Shown: one piece after another, positions 8,632-17,423 of the stretch
How positions within the stretch are numbered: the first letter of the stretch is position 1
How the letters are laid out: every line of letters begins with the position of its first letter
Origin: Aminobacter sp. AP02
GTDB taxonomy: Bacteria; Pseudomonadota; Alphaproteobacteria; Rhizobiales; Rhizobiaceae
Reading direction: 5' to 3'
DNA: 64,000 nucleotides
Assembly: GCF_003148805.1 (NCBI RefSeq)
Contig: NZ_QGGX01000004.1
Location: 1-64,000 of the forward strand
Notes under the pieces: model-generated
What the model was told of the DNA's origin: nothing
Databases searched by the model: none
What the model saw: the letters and a program-made list of their open reading frames with translations, nothing else
Made by a program: the position numbers and the translations under genes

Positions 8632-9501
8632 ATGACGAATGGCGGACAAGACCGAATTGTCTGGCTGAACGGCAGCTTTGTTGCGGCCACTGAAGCGAAG
8701 CTGTCGATTTTCGATCGCGGTTTCCTGTTTGCTGACGGCGTCTATGAAGTTACGGCGGTCCTTGGCGGCAAGCTGGTCGACAGTGCGTTGCATATGGCAC
8801 GGTTGGAACGTTCAGCGCGTGAGCTTGGTCTGCGGCTGCCTGTCACCACGGCCATGATCGAGCAGACCGAGCGAACTTTGATCGAAAGCAATGGGCTTGA
8901 AGAAGGTGTCGTCTACCTCCAGCTGACGCGTGGTGCCGAAGAGCGGAACTTCCTGTTTGGCGACCAGTTGGAACCAACGCTTCTGCTGTTCACGCAGCCC
9001 AAGGTGCTGGTCGACGTTGCCGCTGCCAAAACCGGCATTGCCGTCAAGACGGTGGCCGACCAGCGCTGGGCCCGGCGCGACATCAAGAGCGTGTCTCTCC
9101 TGCCGCAGGTTCTGGCCAAGCGGGACGCACGCGCCGCAGGCTGCGACGAGGCATGGATGGTCGAGGACGGGCATGTCACCGAAGGCGCTTCGTCCACTGC
9201 CTACATCATCACTCGTGACGGCAGGATCGTATCACCGGCAAACAGCAGTCGAACGCTGCCCGGCTGCACGCGCCAGGCGATTGTTCAGTTGATGCAAGAG
9301 AGCGGTCTGACCCTTGAAGAGCGCCGCTTCACCATCGCCGAAGCCCTGAATGCGGGTGAAGCCTTCATGACCAGCGCCTCGAGCCTGGTTATGCCAGTAA
9401 CCTGGATTGATGGCGAGCCGGTTGGCGACGGCAGGCCCGGACCGATCGTCACAAGGCTGCGTGAGCTCTACATCGAGCACGCCCGCGCAAACGCCGGTTG
9501 A
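8632..9501 (+). CDS. dat: D-amino-acid aminotransferase (PLP fold type IV)
   Basis: This class-IV aminotransferase, 289 residues, transfers an amino group from a D-amino acid to a 2-oxo acid. The PLP-binding lysine is K152 (RRDIKSVSLLPQVLAK), the conserved glutamate is E184 (VTEGASSTAY), and the N terminus has the FDRGFLFADGVYEV signature. These fit D-alanine aminotransferase better than branched-chain (IlvE) enzymes, which are longer, but aminodeoxychorismate lyase and R-amine transaminases share the fold. It is transcribed divergently from the amidohydrolase/peptide importer operon, which suggests catabolism of D-amino-acid-containing or N-acyl-D-amino-acid compounds. Confidence 0.82.
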   Translation: MTNGGQDRIVWLNGSFVAATEAKLSIFDRGFLFADGVYEVTAVLGGKLVDSALHMARLERSARELGLRLPVTTAMIEQTERTLIESNGLEEGVVYLQLTRGAEERNFLFGDQLEPTLLLFTQPKVLVDVAAAKTGIAVKTVADQRWARRDIKSVSLLPQVLAKRDARAAGCDEAWMVEDGHVTEGASSTAYIITRDGRIVSPANSSRTLPGCTRQAIVQLMQESGLTLEERRFTIAEALNAGEAFMTSASSLVMPVTWIDGEPVGDGRPGPIVTRLRELYIEHARANAG

Positions 9502-9795
9502 TTGACGCAGTGGGCCACGCTCCATGAGCAAGCGCGGTCGACCGACAGCTGAGGATGATCAAACAAGCATATCATTATATTTGTTTAGATATAACGACAT
9601 CTCGGGCTCCGTAAGTGATGATCGGAACGCGATTGTCGGCGGGAATGTTGAGGATTTTCTTCAGAAAGTATCCCCATTCTGAAATTCTTCCGCAGTGTCA
9701 AAGAAGATTTGCAAAGGCAGCCTATTTAGGTAACCTGATCGGAGAAATGAACGCGACTGATTGTTCCGTTCACGTCCAAGGCACATGAGGTGATC
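9502..9795. other. Intergenic region upstream of the nap operon
   Basis: This AT-richer stretch of 294 bases probably carries the nap promoter. I see an inverted repeat AAACAA (9561-9566) / TTGTTT (9581-9586) flanking an A/T-rich centre, and TTCAGAA (9660-9666) / TTCTGAA (9677-9683) with a 10-base spacer. I do not see the TTGCG/CGCAA-type FNR-like site found before the other denitrification units. A GAGGTGA ribosome site (9787-9793) precedes napE. Confidence 0.45.
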
Positions 9796-9987
9796 ATGAC
9801 CCAGGACCAGGCAGGACCCGCCTCGGTAAAGTCGCCGGTTTCCACGCGCCGCAAAGAACTCCTTACATTCCTTGTTCTTGCATTCGGGATTTGGCCCATC
9901 GTCGCGGTTGGCGTGGTCGGCGGCTACGGCTTTTTGGTCTGGATGTGGCAGATCATATTCGGGCCGCCCGGACCTCCCGGGGGCTGA
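9796..9987 (+). CDS. napE: Periplasmic nitrate reductase small membrane subunit NapE
   Basis: This small integral membrane protein of 63 residues has one long hydrophobic segment (LLTFLVLAFGIWPIVAVGVVGGYGFLVWMWQIIF) and a short GPPGPPGG tail, the typical NapE pattern. Start ATG 9796 follows GAGGTGA; a GTG two codons earlier is less well placed. It leads napEFDABC. Its function in nitrate respiration is accessory and poorly defined in all species. Confidence 0.9.
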   Translation: MTQDQAGPASVKSPVSTRRKELLTFLVLAFGIWPIVAVGVVGGYGFLVWMWQIIFGPPGPPGG

Positions 9988-9991
9988 GCCG

Positions 9992-10495
9992 ATGACAAAT
10001 CCGGCCTCCATCAGCCGCAGGACATTTCTTACAGGCGGCAACGAACAGCCGGTTCAAAGAATTGTGCCGCCCGGGGTGATGGAAGATGGACTTGGCTCCT
10101 GCACCGGCTGCGGTGCTTGTGTCGAAGCCTGCCCGACGGCGATCATCGCCATGGTCGCGGGCAAGCCGTCGCTGGATTTCATGGCAGGCGAATGCCTGCT
10201 TTGCGGCGACTGCGCCACGGCCTGCCCGGAGCTGGTCTTCGATCGCGCCTCAACGCCGGTTTTTTCACATGTGGTGGCCATTTCCGACGATTGTCTGGCG
10301 CGCAATGGTATCTCGTGCATGACCTGCCGCGACGCTTGTCCGCAAGCGGCGATCAGTTTTCGGCCGCGCATCGGCGGACCATTTCTTCCAGAACTGAGGG
10401 AGGCGGCCTGCACAGGCTGCGGTGCATGCATTGCGCCATGCCCTGCACGGGCGATTGCCATTGCGCGACAGCTAGCGGAGGCAGCCCATGCCTGA
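9992..10495 (+). CDS. napF: Ferredoxin-type protein NapF
   Basis: This cytoplasmic iron-sulfur protein of 167 residues is associated with maturation of NapA. It carries [4Fe-4S] cysteine groups: CTGCGACVEACP (near residue 37), CLLCGDCATACP (near 70), CMTCRDACP (near 110) and CTGCGACIAPCP (near 139). The third group is shorter than the standard CxxCxxCxxxC, as seen in many NapF proteins. The ATG at 9992 lies just after the napE stop. Its end overlaps napD. Confidence 0.93.
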   Translation: MTNPASISRRTFLTGGNEQPVQRIVPPGVMEDGLGSCTGCGACVEACPTAIIAMVAGKPSLDFMAGECLLCGDCATACPELVFDRASTPVFSHVVAISDDCLARNGISCMTCRDACPQAAISFRPRIGGPFLPELREAACTGCGACIAPCPARAIAIARQLAEAAHA

Positions 10496-10751
10496 CGCAC
10501 GGCGATATCACCACATTTCAAGCGCTGTCGTCACGGTCATGCCCGGTCGCATGGCGGACGTGTTGGCGGCGATCGCGCGACTGGATGGCCCCGAAATCCG
10601 CGCCCACGACGGCAATCGCATCGTTATCGTCATCGAAGGCACGAGCGCCGGCGAACTCGGCGGATTGCTGACCGCGATCGGTGCGCTTTCAGGCGTCGTT
10701 GCGGCAAACATGGTGTTCGAGCATATCGAAGAGCTGGAGGGCAGTGAGTGA
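10488..10751 (+). CDS. napD: NapA chaperone NapD
   Basis: This 87-residue cytoplasmic chaperone binds the twin-arginine signal peptide of NapA before export. It has the NapD core: [29 protein letters not shown], then a strand with IVIVIEG, and the C-terminal [14 protein letters not shown]. It overlaps napF at its start (8 bases) and napA at its end (TGATG), a tightly coupled arrangement. Confidence 0.92.
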   Translation: MPDARRYHHISSAVVTVMPGRMADVLAAIARLDGPEIRAHDGNRIVIVIEGTSAGELGGLLTAIGALSGVVAANMVFEHIEELEGSE

Positions 10752-13255
10752 TGACAGCTGAACTGAACCGACGCGAGCTGCTTAAGGCTCAGGCTACGGC
10801 GATCGCAGCTGCGACCGCTGGCATCGCGCTACCTGCTTCTGCTCAGCCGATCACCGGTGGCGTAAGCGCACTCGAGATAAAGTGGTCGAAGGCGCCTTGC
10901 CGTTTTTGCGGTACGGGCTGCGGCGTGATGGTCGGCGTCAAGGACGGCCAGGTGGTTGCCACCCATGGCGACACGCAGGCCGAAGTCAATCGCGGCCTCA
11001 ACTGCGTCAAGGGTTATTTCCTGTCCAAGATCATGTATGGCGCCGACCGGCTGAATACCCCTCTGGTGCGCAAGAAAAATGGAGTCTTCGACAAGGAAGG
11101 CGAGTTCGAGCCAGTGTCCTGGGACGAGGCCTTCGACCTCATGGCGGAGAAGGCCAAGCAGGTGCTTCGCGACAAGGGCCCCACCGCGCTCGGCATGTTC
11201 GGCTCCGGTCAATGGACGATCTTTGAAGGTTACGCCGCGACCAAGCTGATGCGGGCCGGCTTCCGTTCGAACAATCTCGACCCCAATGCCCGCCACTGCA
11301 TGGCGTCGGCCGCCTACGCCTTCATGCGCACCTTCGGCATGGACGAGCCGATGGGCGTGTATGACGACTTCGAGCATGCCGACGCCTTTGTGCTGTGGGG
11401 CTCGAACATGGCCGAAATGCATCCGATCCTGTGGACCCGGATCGCTGACCGCCGGCTTGGCCATCAGCATGTGCGCTGCGCCGTGCTGTCGACCTTCACG
11501 CACCGGTCGATGGACCTCGCCGATATCCCCATCGTATTCAAGCCGGGAACAGATCTCGCGATCCTGAATTACATCGCCAACCACATCATCCAGTCCGGCC
11601 GCGTCAATGAAGCCTTCGTGCGCGACCATACGACCTTCATGACGGGGCAGACCGACATTGGATACGGTCTGCGACCGGAACATCCGCTCGAGGTGGCGGC
11701 GAGCGGGACGGCCGACGCCGCCAAGATGACCCCGAGCAATTTCGAAGCCTTCAAGACGCTCGTCTCCGAATACACGCTGGACAAGGTGTCGAAGCTCACA
11801 GGCGTCGAGGCGGGCTTCCTCGAGGAACTGGCGGAGCTTTACGCCGATCCGGCAGTCAAGGTGACATCGCTTTGGACCATGGGCTTCAACCAGCATGTCC
11901 GTGGCGTCTGGGCCAACCAGATGGTCTACAACATCCATTTGCTGACAGGGAAAATCTCCGAACCCGGCAACAGCCCGTTCTCGCTGACGGGCCAGCCTTC
12001 GGCCTGCGGCACGGCGCGCGAAGTGGGCACTTTCGCACATCGCCTGCCTGCCGACATGGTCGTCACCAATCCAGAACACCGCAAGCATGTCGAGGAGGTT
12101 TGGAAGGTGCCAGCTGGGCTGTTGCCCGAAAAGCCCGGGTTCCATGCCGTCGAGCAGGACCGCATGCTGAGGGATGGCAAGCTCAACTGGTACTGGATCC
12201 AGGTCAACAATAATCTCCAGGCCGCGCCCAACTCCAGCCAGGAAACGTATCCCGGTTACCGGAATCCGGACAATTTCATTGTCGTCTCGGACGCCTACCC
12301 GACGGTCACCGCGCTTGCTGCCGACGTCATCTTGCCGGCCGCAATGTGGGTGGAAAAGGAAGGCGCCTATGGCAATGCCGAACGACGAACCCATGTCTGG
12401 CGCCAGTTGGTCAACGCGCCCGGGGAAAGCCGTTCGGACGTCTGGCAACTGGTGGAGTTTTCGAAGCGCTTCACCACCGACGAGGTCTGGCCCAAGGAAC
12501 TGCTCGACGCGAACCCCGACTTTCGGGGCAAAACCTTGTTCGAGGTCCTATACAAGAACGGCAATGTCGACCGTTTCCCGCTTTCAGACCTCGATCCCGA
12601 GTATGAGAACCAGGAAGCGAAGGATTTCGGCTTCTACCTGCAGAAGGGCCTGTTCGAGGAGTACGCAACATTCGGTCGCGGCCATGGCCACGACCTCGCG
12701 CCGTTCGACGAATACCACAGGGTGCGTGGTCTGCGCTGGCCCGTGGTCGACGGCAAGGAAACCCTCTGGCGCTACAGGGAGGGGAGCGACCCCTATGTGA
12801 AACCGGGAGAGGGTGTGAAGTTCTACGGGCGGCCCGACGGCCGGGCGGTGATCCTCGGAGTGCCCTATGAGCCGCCGGCCGAATCTCCCGACGAGGAATT
12901 CGACCTCTGGCTGGTGACCGGACGCGTTTTGGAGCACTGGCATTCCGGGTCGATGACGATGCGGGTTCCCGAGCTTTTCCGGGCATTTCCGGGTGCGCGC
13001 TGCTTCATGAACGCCGACGACGCGCGCAAGCGCGGCATCAACCAGGGGGCGGAAGTGCGCATCGTGTCGAGGCGCGGCGAGATCCGCTCACGCATCGACA
13101 CGCGCGGCCGAAATCGTATGCCGCATGGCGTGATCTTCGTCCCGTGGTTCGACGCGAGCCAGTTGATCAACATGGTCACGCTCGACGCCACCGATCCCAT
13201 CTCCAAGCAGACGGATTTCAAGAAATGCGCGGTCAAGGTTATTACAGCCGCCTGA
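10751..13255 (+). CDS. napA: Periplasmic nitrate reductase catalytic subunit NapA
   Basis: This is the molybdenum bis-MGD enzyme that reduces nitrate to nitrite in the periplasm. A twin-arginine signal (NRRELLKAQ) is followed by a hydrophobic run ending ASA. The [4Fe-4S] ligands are C50, C53, C57 and C85 (CRFCGTGC then NCVKG), and the probable Mo-ligand cysteine is C183 (NARHCMAS). The length of 834 residues matches NapA, not cytoplasmic Nas. ATG 10751 overlaps the napD stop; a GTG one codon before is possible. NapB and NapC should feed it electrons from quinol. Confidence 0.97.
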   Translation: MTAELNRRELLKAQATAIAAATAGIALPASAQPITGGVSALEIKWSKAPCRFCGTGCGVMVGVKDGQVVATHGDTQAEVNRGLNCVKGYFLSKIMYGADRLNTPLVRKKNGVFDKEGEFEPVSWDEAFDLMAEKAKQVLRDKGPTALGMFGSGQWTIFEGYAATKLMRAGFRSNNLDPNARHCMASAAYAFMRTFGMDEPMGVYDDFEHADAFVLWGSNMAEMHPILWTRIADRRLGHQHVRCAVLSTFTHRSMDLADIPIVFKPGTDLAILNYIANHIIQSGRVNEAFVRDHTTFMTGQTDIGYGLRPEHPLEVAASGTADAAKMTPSNFEAFKTLVSEYTLDKVSKLTGVEAGFLEELAELYADPAVKVTSLWTMGFNQHVRGVWANQMVYNIHLLTGKISEPGNSPFSLTGQPSACGTAREVGTFAHRLPADMVVTNPEHRKHVEEVWKVPAGLLPEKPGFHAVEQDRMLRDGKLNWYWIQVNNNLQAAPNSSQETYPGYRNPDNFIVVSDAYPTVTALAADVILPAAMWVEKEGAYGNAERRTHVWRQLVNAPGESRSDVWQLVEFSKRFTTDEVWPKELLDANPDFRGKTLFEVLYKNGNVDRFPLSDLDPEYENQEAKDFGFYLQKGLFEEYATFGRGHGHDLAPFDEYHRVRGLRWPVVDGKETLWRYREGSDPYVKPGEGVKFYGRPDGRAVILGVPYEPPAESPDEEFDLWLVTGRVLEHWHSGSMTMRVPELFRAFPGARCFMNADDARKRGINQGAEVRIVSRRGEIRSRIDTRGRNRMPHGVIFVPWFDASQLINMVTLDATDPISKQTDFKKCAVKVITAA

Positions 13256-13722
13256 CGCGGCACAAGACACTCACAGCCGCTGCCATTGCAGCATTTCTGG
13301 TGGGAACGGCGGCGCTGGCGCAGATTGCCTCGCAGCCGCCGCAGCTCATCGGGGCGCAGCCGCCGATGCAGGCAATCCCTGCCGCGCCTTTGCCCAAATG
13401 GGTCGTCGACGACGTCCGCCAAATGCGCGCGTTTCCCGACCAGCCGCCGCTGATCCCGCATTCGATCGAGGGTTATCAGTTGTCGGTCAACGCGAACCGT
13501 TGCCTGACCTGCCACAAGCGCGAGTTCACCCTGGGCTCGGGAGCGCCCATGATCAGTGTCACCCACTACATGACACGCGACGGCCAGATGCTGGCCGACG
13601 TGTCTCCGAGACGCTACTTCTGCACCGCATGCCACGTGCCCCAGGCCGACATTCGCCCGCTTGTCGAAAATCGCTTCATCGACATGAGCGAGATGGGCGT
13701 CAATCACGTTGGTGACCAATGA
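13225..13722 (+). CDS. napB: Diheme cytochrome c subunit NapB
   Basis: This periplasmic electron-transfer subunit of nitrate reductase has two c-heme sites, CLTCH and CTACH, and the NapB features [18 protein letters not shown] and [15 protein letters not shown]. The start chosen is ATG 13225 ([16 protein letters not shown]), which gives a signal-peptide-like hydrophobic stretch ([15 protein letters not shown]). It overlaps the end of napA by 31 bases. Upstream in-frame starts would lie deep inside napA. Confidence 0.92.
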   Translation: MRGQGYYSRLTRHKTLTAAAIAAFLVGTAALAQIASQPPQLIGAQPPMQAIPAAPLPKWVVDDVRQMRAFPDQPPLIPHSIEGYQLSVNANRCLTCHKREFTLGSGAPMISVTHYMTRDGQMLADVSPRRYFCTACHVPQADIRPLVENRFIDMSEMGVNHVGDQ

Positions 13723-14438
13723 TGGGCTGGATCAAGCGGATGTTCGCGTGGGGCTGGGACATCCTGACCAAGCCCGCCGTCACGCTCGGTCTGGGCTTCC
13801 TGACGCTCGGCGGGTTCGTCGGCGGCGTCATTTTCTGGGGCGCGTTCAATACCGCCCTGGAGGTGACCAACACCGAGGCGTTTTGCACCTCCTGCCATGA
13901 GATGAAGGACAACGTTTACGAGGAGCTGACCCGCACCATCCATTTCACCAACCGCTCAGGCGTGCGGGCGTCCTGCCCGGACTGTCACGTACCGCACCAA
14001 TGGACCGACAAGATCGCCCGCAAGATGCAGGCCTCGAAGGAAGTATGGGGCAAGATCTTCGGTACGATCGACACCCGGCGGAAGTTCCTGGACAAGCGTC
14101 TGGAACTTGCCCAGCACGAGTGGGCGCGGCTTAAGGCCAATGACAGCCTCGAGTGCCGCAATTGCCATTCGTCGGTAGCCATGGATCTGACGAGGCAGAC
14201 CCAGCGAGCCGCCGAGATCCACACGCGCTATCTGCTTTCGGGGAAAGCGACGTGCATCGACTGCCACAAGGGCATCGCTCACGAACTGCCAAACATGAAG
14301 GGAGTAGCACCTGGCTGGCAGGTCCCCCCGGAACTGCAGGGCAACCAGTTGCCGCAGTCCTCGGCCGTCGATCAGCTCGATCGCTTTGTCAGGTCGCAAC
14401 ATGCCGGTATTCCGCTCGATGTCATGGCGTTTGACTGA
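13719..14438 (+). CDS. napC: Tetraheme cytochrome c NapC
   Basis: This membrane-anchored quinol dehydrogenase of the NapC/NirT family passes electrons from ubiquinol to NapAB. It has one N-terminal membrane anchor ([21 protein letters not shown]) and four CxxCH sites: CTSCH, CPDCH, CRNCH and CIDCH. The 239 residues fit. Two consecutive ATGs (13719, 13722) overlap the napB stop. It ends the nap operon; I see no clear terminator after it. Confidence 0.95.
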   Translation: MMGWIKRMFAWGWDILTKPAVTLGLGFLTLGGFVGGVIFWGAFNTALEVTNTEAFCTSCHEMKDNVYEELTRTIHFTNRSGVRASCPDCHVPHQWTDKIARKMQASKEVWGKIFGTIDTRRKFLDKRLELAQHEWARLKANDSLECRNCHSSVAMDLTRQTQRAAEIHTRYLLSGKATCIDCHKGIAHELPNMKGVAPGWQVPPELQGNQLPQSSAVDQLDRFVRSQHAGIPLDVMAFD

Positions 14439-14529
14439 CACCCGCATCATTGCCGTTCTGTTTGTCGCCGCGCAATGACCGCGCTGCCGCTTGGGTCCAT
14501 CATGTTGGCTTCTAAAGCGGACAGCGACG

Positions 14530-14730
14530 ATGAAGCCACGTTTTGACGACGACATGACAATGGACACGATCATGCGCCAATGGCCCGGAACCATACGGGT
14601 CATTCTCGGGCATGGCCTGATTTGCGTCGGCTGTCCGATCGCTTCGTTCCATACCGTTTCAGATGCGGCACGTGAACATCGCCTGGATGAGGACGTGCTG
14701 GTCCGCGACTTGATGATGGCTATGAAATGA
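14530..14730 (+). CDS. DUF1858-type small cysteine protein
   Basis: This 66-residue soluble protein shows the DUF1858 pattern: an N-terminal MTMDTIMRQWPGTIRVILGHG helix region and a CVGCP cysteine pair. It resembles the N-terminal part of ScdA/RIC-type proteins linked to repair of nitrosatively damaged iron centres; in denitrifiers such small proteins often lie beside nap, nir or nor genes. ATG 14530 is preceded by an AGCGACG stretch, a weak ribosome site. It lies 91 bases after napC and converges on the regulator gene. A role in NO stress is inferred. Confidence 0.8.
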   Translation: MKPRFDDDMTMDTIMRQWPGTIRVILGHGLICVGCPIASFHTVSDAAREHRLDEDVLVRDLMMAMK

Positions 14731-14744
14731 AAGTGCCGGCGCGG

Positions 14745-15449
14745 TCAGCTCTTGTCAGCACGTCCTTCGGCCAGGACGAAAAGACGGTGCGGCTCGACCA
14801 CCGTCACCTTTTGACGGCCGCTTTTGACCAAGCCCTTTTCCTCCCATGCGGTGAGCAACCGGCTGACCGTGTGCAACGTCGTCCCCGTCATCTCGGCTAT
14901 GTCCTGGCGTGAGATCGGGAAGTCGATCAGGATACCCTCATCGGTCTTCTTTCCCGTCTGCTTGACAAGCCGCAGCAGCGCGTGCGCGACACGTTGCTCG
15001 ACCTGTTCGGTGGCCAATTCGACCACGCGGGCTTGGGTTTCCTGCAGCCTGGCTCCAACTGTCTTGTAGGTGCTGGTGCCGAAGCTCGGAAAGGACTCCG
15101 CCAACTCTGGCCAGAGATGTCCGGGCCAGGCGAGCACGACGCAATCGACGGCAGCGACGGCACTGGCGGGATAGGTGGAGCGCCCTAGCGCATGGGCTAT
15201 GCCCATCAGTTCTCCGGGGCTGATGTAGCGCACGATAACCTGTTGGCCATCTGGGGTGGTCTTGACGACGCGGGCGTGGCCGTCGAGCAAAAGGAAAAAC
15301 GAGTGCGCCTCTCCTTCCTGTTCGAAGACCGCCTGGTCCTTGGCGATGCGCAGCGAACGTGCCTGCTGGAGCACACGGTCAAGATCCTCCGGGGCCATGC
15401 CCTGGAAGACGGGCAAGCCGGCGATTAGCGAGCGGTCAAGACGGCTCAT
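14745..15449 (-). CDS. Crp/Fnr-family regulator, NnrR/Dnr-like
   Basis: This 234-residue transcription factor has an N-terminal cyclic-nucleotide-binding-like sensor fold (residues about 10-130), a long dimer helix, and a C-terminal HTH (SRQDIAEMTGTTLHTVSRLLTAWEEKGLV). It lacks the N-terminal cysteine cluster of oxygen-sensing FNR. That, and its place among nir/nor genes, point to the NO-responsive NnrR/Dnr group. ATG 15449 follows an AGGAGC site; the longer frame to 15500 overlaps the divergent promoter. It is the obvious candidate to bind the FNR-like boxes in this island, including the one between it and pseudoazurin. NO sensing is not proven by sequence. Confidence 0.88.
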   Translation of the reverse strand: MSRLDRSLIAGLPVFQGMAPEDLDRVLQQARSLRIAKDQAVFEQEGEAHSFFLLLDGHARVVKTTPDGQQVIVRYISPGELMGIAHALGRSTYPASAVAAVDCVVLAWPGHLWPELAESFPSFGTSTYKTVGARLQETQARVVELATEQVEQRVAHALLRLVKQTGKKTDEGILIDFPISRQDIAEMTGTTLHTVSRLLTAWEEKGLVKSGRQKVTVVEPHRLFVLAEGRADKS

Positions 15450-15511
15450 TTCTTTAGCTCCTGCGTATCCCCAATCCTGCACTCCGAAACCACAGTTCAT
15501 CTCGCTCGGGT

Positions 15512-15525
15512 TTGCGCTGGATCAA
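15512..15525. promoter_or_regulatory. FNR/NnrR-like box upstream of pseudoazurin
   Basis: TTGCG-CTGG-ATCAA is a 14-bp dyad of the Crp/Fnr kind. On the other strand it reads TTGATCCAGCGCAA, differing by one base from the box before nirK. It lies 72 bases before the pseudoazurin ATG and 62 bases before the regulator ATG, so it could serve both. Confidence 0.7.
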
Positions 15526-15597
15526 AGTGTCGATGGCAAAAACGCCATAGGCAAGAGCCCAACGGCTGGAGCCGTCGTAAAAGGAAAGAAAAAGATC

Positions 15598-16041
15598 ATG
15601 AAATACGCCATCGCTACTGCAGCCGCATTCGCAGCCGTCTTGCTGGCCGGCACCGCTCAGGCTGCCGAGATCGAGATCCAGATGCTCAACAAGGGCGAAA
15701 AGGGCTCCATGGTGTTTCAGCCCGACTACGTCGTCGCGGCACCCGGCGATACCATCACCTTCGTTCCGACCGACAAGTCCCACGATGCCGAAAGCATCAA
15801 GGACATGATCCCGGAAGGAGCGACGCCCTTCAAGGGCAAGATGAATGAGAAGATTTCCGTCACCCTCGATAAGGAAGGCGTCTACGGCGTCAAGTGCACT
15901 CCACACTACGGTATGGGCATGGTTGCGCTGATCGTGGTCGGCAAGCCGACCAATCTCGAACAGGCCAAGGCCGTCAAGCAGGTCGGCAAGGCCAAGAAGA
16001 CGTTTGAAGCGCTTCTGGCGCAGGTTCCCGCGGGCAACTGA
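15598..16041 (+). CDS. Pseudoazurin (blue copper electron carrier)
   Basis: This 147-residue periplasmic type-1 copper protein donates electrons to NirK. It has a Sec signal peptide (MKYAIATAAAFAAVLLAGTAQA) and copper ligands His in TDKSHDAE and Cys, His and Met in VKCTPHYGMGM. The C-terminal helical extension (NLEQAKAVKQVGKAKKTFEALLAQ) separates pseudoazurin from azurin and plastocyanin. A good AAGGAAAG ribosome site precedes ATG 15598. A terminator follows at 16078. Confidence 0.95.
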   Translation: MKYAIATAAAFAAVLLAGTAQAAEIEIQMLNKGEKGSMVFQPDYVVAAPGDTITFVPTDKSHDAESIKDMIPEGATPFKGKMNEKISVTLDKEGVYGVKCTPHYGMGMVALIVVGKPTNLEQAKAVKQVGKAKKTFEALLAQVPAGN

Positions 16042-16077
16042 GTGCCGGCGCGAATTACTCAATTCATCTCTAGATCA

Positions 16078-16107
16078 GCCGGGTGGACAGGCTCCACCCG
16101 GCCTTTT
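16078..16107 (+). terminator. Rho-independent terminator after pseudoazurin
   Basis: A perfect 10-bp inverted repeat, GCCGGGTGGA (16078-16087) with TCCACCCGGC (16093-16102), has a 5-base loop and is followed by CTTTT. It separates pseudoazurin from the NnrS gene. Confidence 0.85.
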
Positions 16108-16124
16108 CCGTTGAAAGGGATGTC

Positions 16125-17330
16125 ATGGCTATTCCACGCGTTCGGCCGGGCAACTATCCTGCGGTACTCTCCTACGGTTTCCGGCCATTTTTCCTGCTCG
16201 GCTCACTATACGCCGGCATCACCATCCTGTTTTGGTTGCCCATGCTCTACGGCCGGCTTGAGACCGCGAGCGCGCTGGTGCCAGTAGATTGGCATATCCA
16301 CGAGATGCTCTTTGGCTATCTTGCGGCAATCGTCACCGGATTTCTGCTGACGGCAATTCCCAATTGGACCGGCAGGCTGACTGTCCAGGGGCTGCCACTG
16401 CTCGCACTGGTCCTGCTGTGGCTGGCTGGGCGCCTGGCCGTGTTCTTTTCGGCCGACATCGGCTGGCTTGCCGCTGCCATGATCGACAGCGCGTTCCTGC
16501 TGGCGGTTGCGGTTGCGGCAGCGATCGAAATCATCGCGGGGCGCAATTGGAGGAACTTGAAAGTACTCGCGCCAGTGGCCGTGCTTTTCGCCGCCAACGT
16601 CGTGTTCCATCTTGAGGCGCACTATCAGGGCGTAGCCGATGTCGGCCGCAGGCTTGGCATCGGGGCGGGTATCGTGCTCATCATGATCATCGGCGGGCGC
16701 ATTATCCCGAGCTTTACCCGCAACTGGCTTGTGCGCGAGAACCCGGGGCGATTGCCCATTCCCTTCAGCCGCTTCGATGTGGCGACGATCGGTCTCTCCG
16801 GCCTCGCGCTGTTGGCCTGGGTCTGCTTACCCGAGCACCTCATTGCGGCCACGATGCTGCTGGTGGCAGCGCTTTTCAACACCGTGCGGCTTGTGCGGTG
16901 GGCGGGCGACCGCACGCTGCGAGACCCGCTGGTGCTCATCTTGCACGTCGCCTACACCTTCGTCCCGCTGGGGCTTGCCCTCGCTGGCCTGGCTGCCTTG
17001 CTGCCACAGGCAGTTCCACCGGCGGCCGGGCTTCACGCATTCGGCATCGGCGCAATCGGGGCGATGACGCTTGCCGTCATGGCGCGGGCGACGCTCGGGC
17101 ATACAGGGCGCGAATTGCATGCCGGTGCTGGGTCTTGCCTGGTCTTTGCCGCGATCGTCGTTTCGGGGCTGATGCGTATTGCGGCGGCCTTTCTTCCCGG
17201 CGTGCCCGCGCTGTTGCATGGATCTGCGGCGGCGTGGACAGTCGCATTTGGCGGCTATGCATTGCTGTATGGCGGCATGTTGCTACGTCCGAGGCTTCGG
17301 GTACGCCAGCCCAACGCCGCGCCGAGCTGA
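16125..17330 (+). CDS. nnrS: NnrS family membrane protein
   Basis: This is a polytopic inner-membrane protein, about 401 residues with roughly 12 membrane segments. NnrS proteins are heme- and copper-containing and protect against NO-derived stress during denitrification. Conserved family features here are the N-terminal YGFRPFFLLGSLYAG, the DWHIHEMLFGY segment, and MIIGGRIIPSFTRNWL. ATG 16125 follows an AAAGGGATG ribosome site; a 5' extension to 16083 runs into the upstream terminator and is less likely. Confidence 0.93.
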   Translation: MAIPRVRPGNYPAVLSYGFRPFFLLGSLYAGITILFWLPMLYGRLETASALVPVDWHIHEMLFGYLAAIVTGFLLTAIPNWTGRLTVQGLPLLALVLLWLAGRLAVFFSADIGWLAAAMIDSAFLLAVAVAAAIEIIAGRNWRNLKVLAPVAVLFAANVVFHLEAHYQGVADVGRRLGIGAGIVLIMIIGGRIIPSFTRNWLVRENPGRLPIPFSRFDVATIGLSGLALLAWVCLPEHLIAATMLLVAALFNTVRLVRWAGDRTLRDPLVLILHVAYTFVPLGLALAGLAALLPQAVPPAAGLHAFGIGAIGAMTLAVMARATLGHTGRELHAGAGSCLVFAAIVVSGLMRIAAAFLPGVPALLHGSAAAWTVAFGGYALLYGGMLLRPRLRVRQPNAAPS

Positions 17331-17366
17331 ACTCGCCGCAAAGCAAACCATTGCTAGATGAAAAAT

Positions 17367-17400
17367 GGCCCGGATCGCTTGAACGAGGTCCGGGCCTTTT
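17367..17400. terminator. Rho-independent terminator after nnrS
   Basis: GGCCCGGA (17367-17374) pairs with TCCGGGCC (17389-17396), followed by TTTT on the plus strand and preceded by AAAA, so it can act in both directions between the converging nnrS and nirV genes. Confidence 0.8.
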
Positions 17401-17423
17401 AGTTGTTGCTTGCCACCGCGGCT

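Noticed and set aside
10829-12448. A 539-codon open frame on the minus strand inside napA
   Set aside because: It is antisense to a fully recognisable napA with all cofactor ligands. Long antisense frames are common in high-GC DNA, and the translation has no family features.
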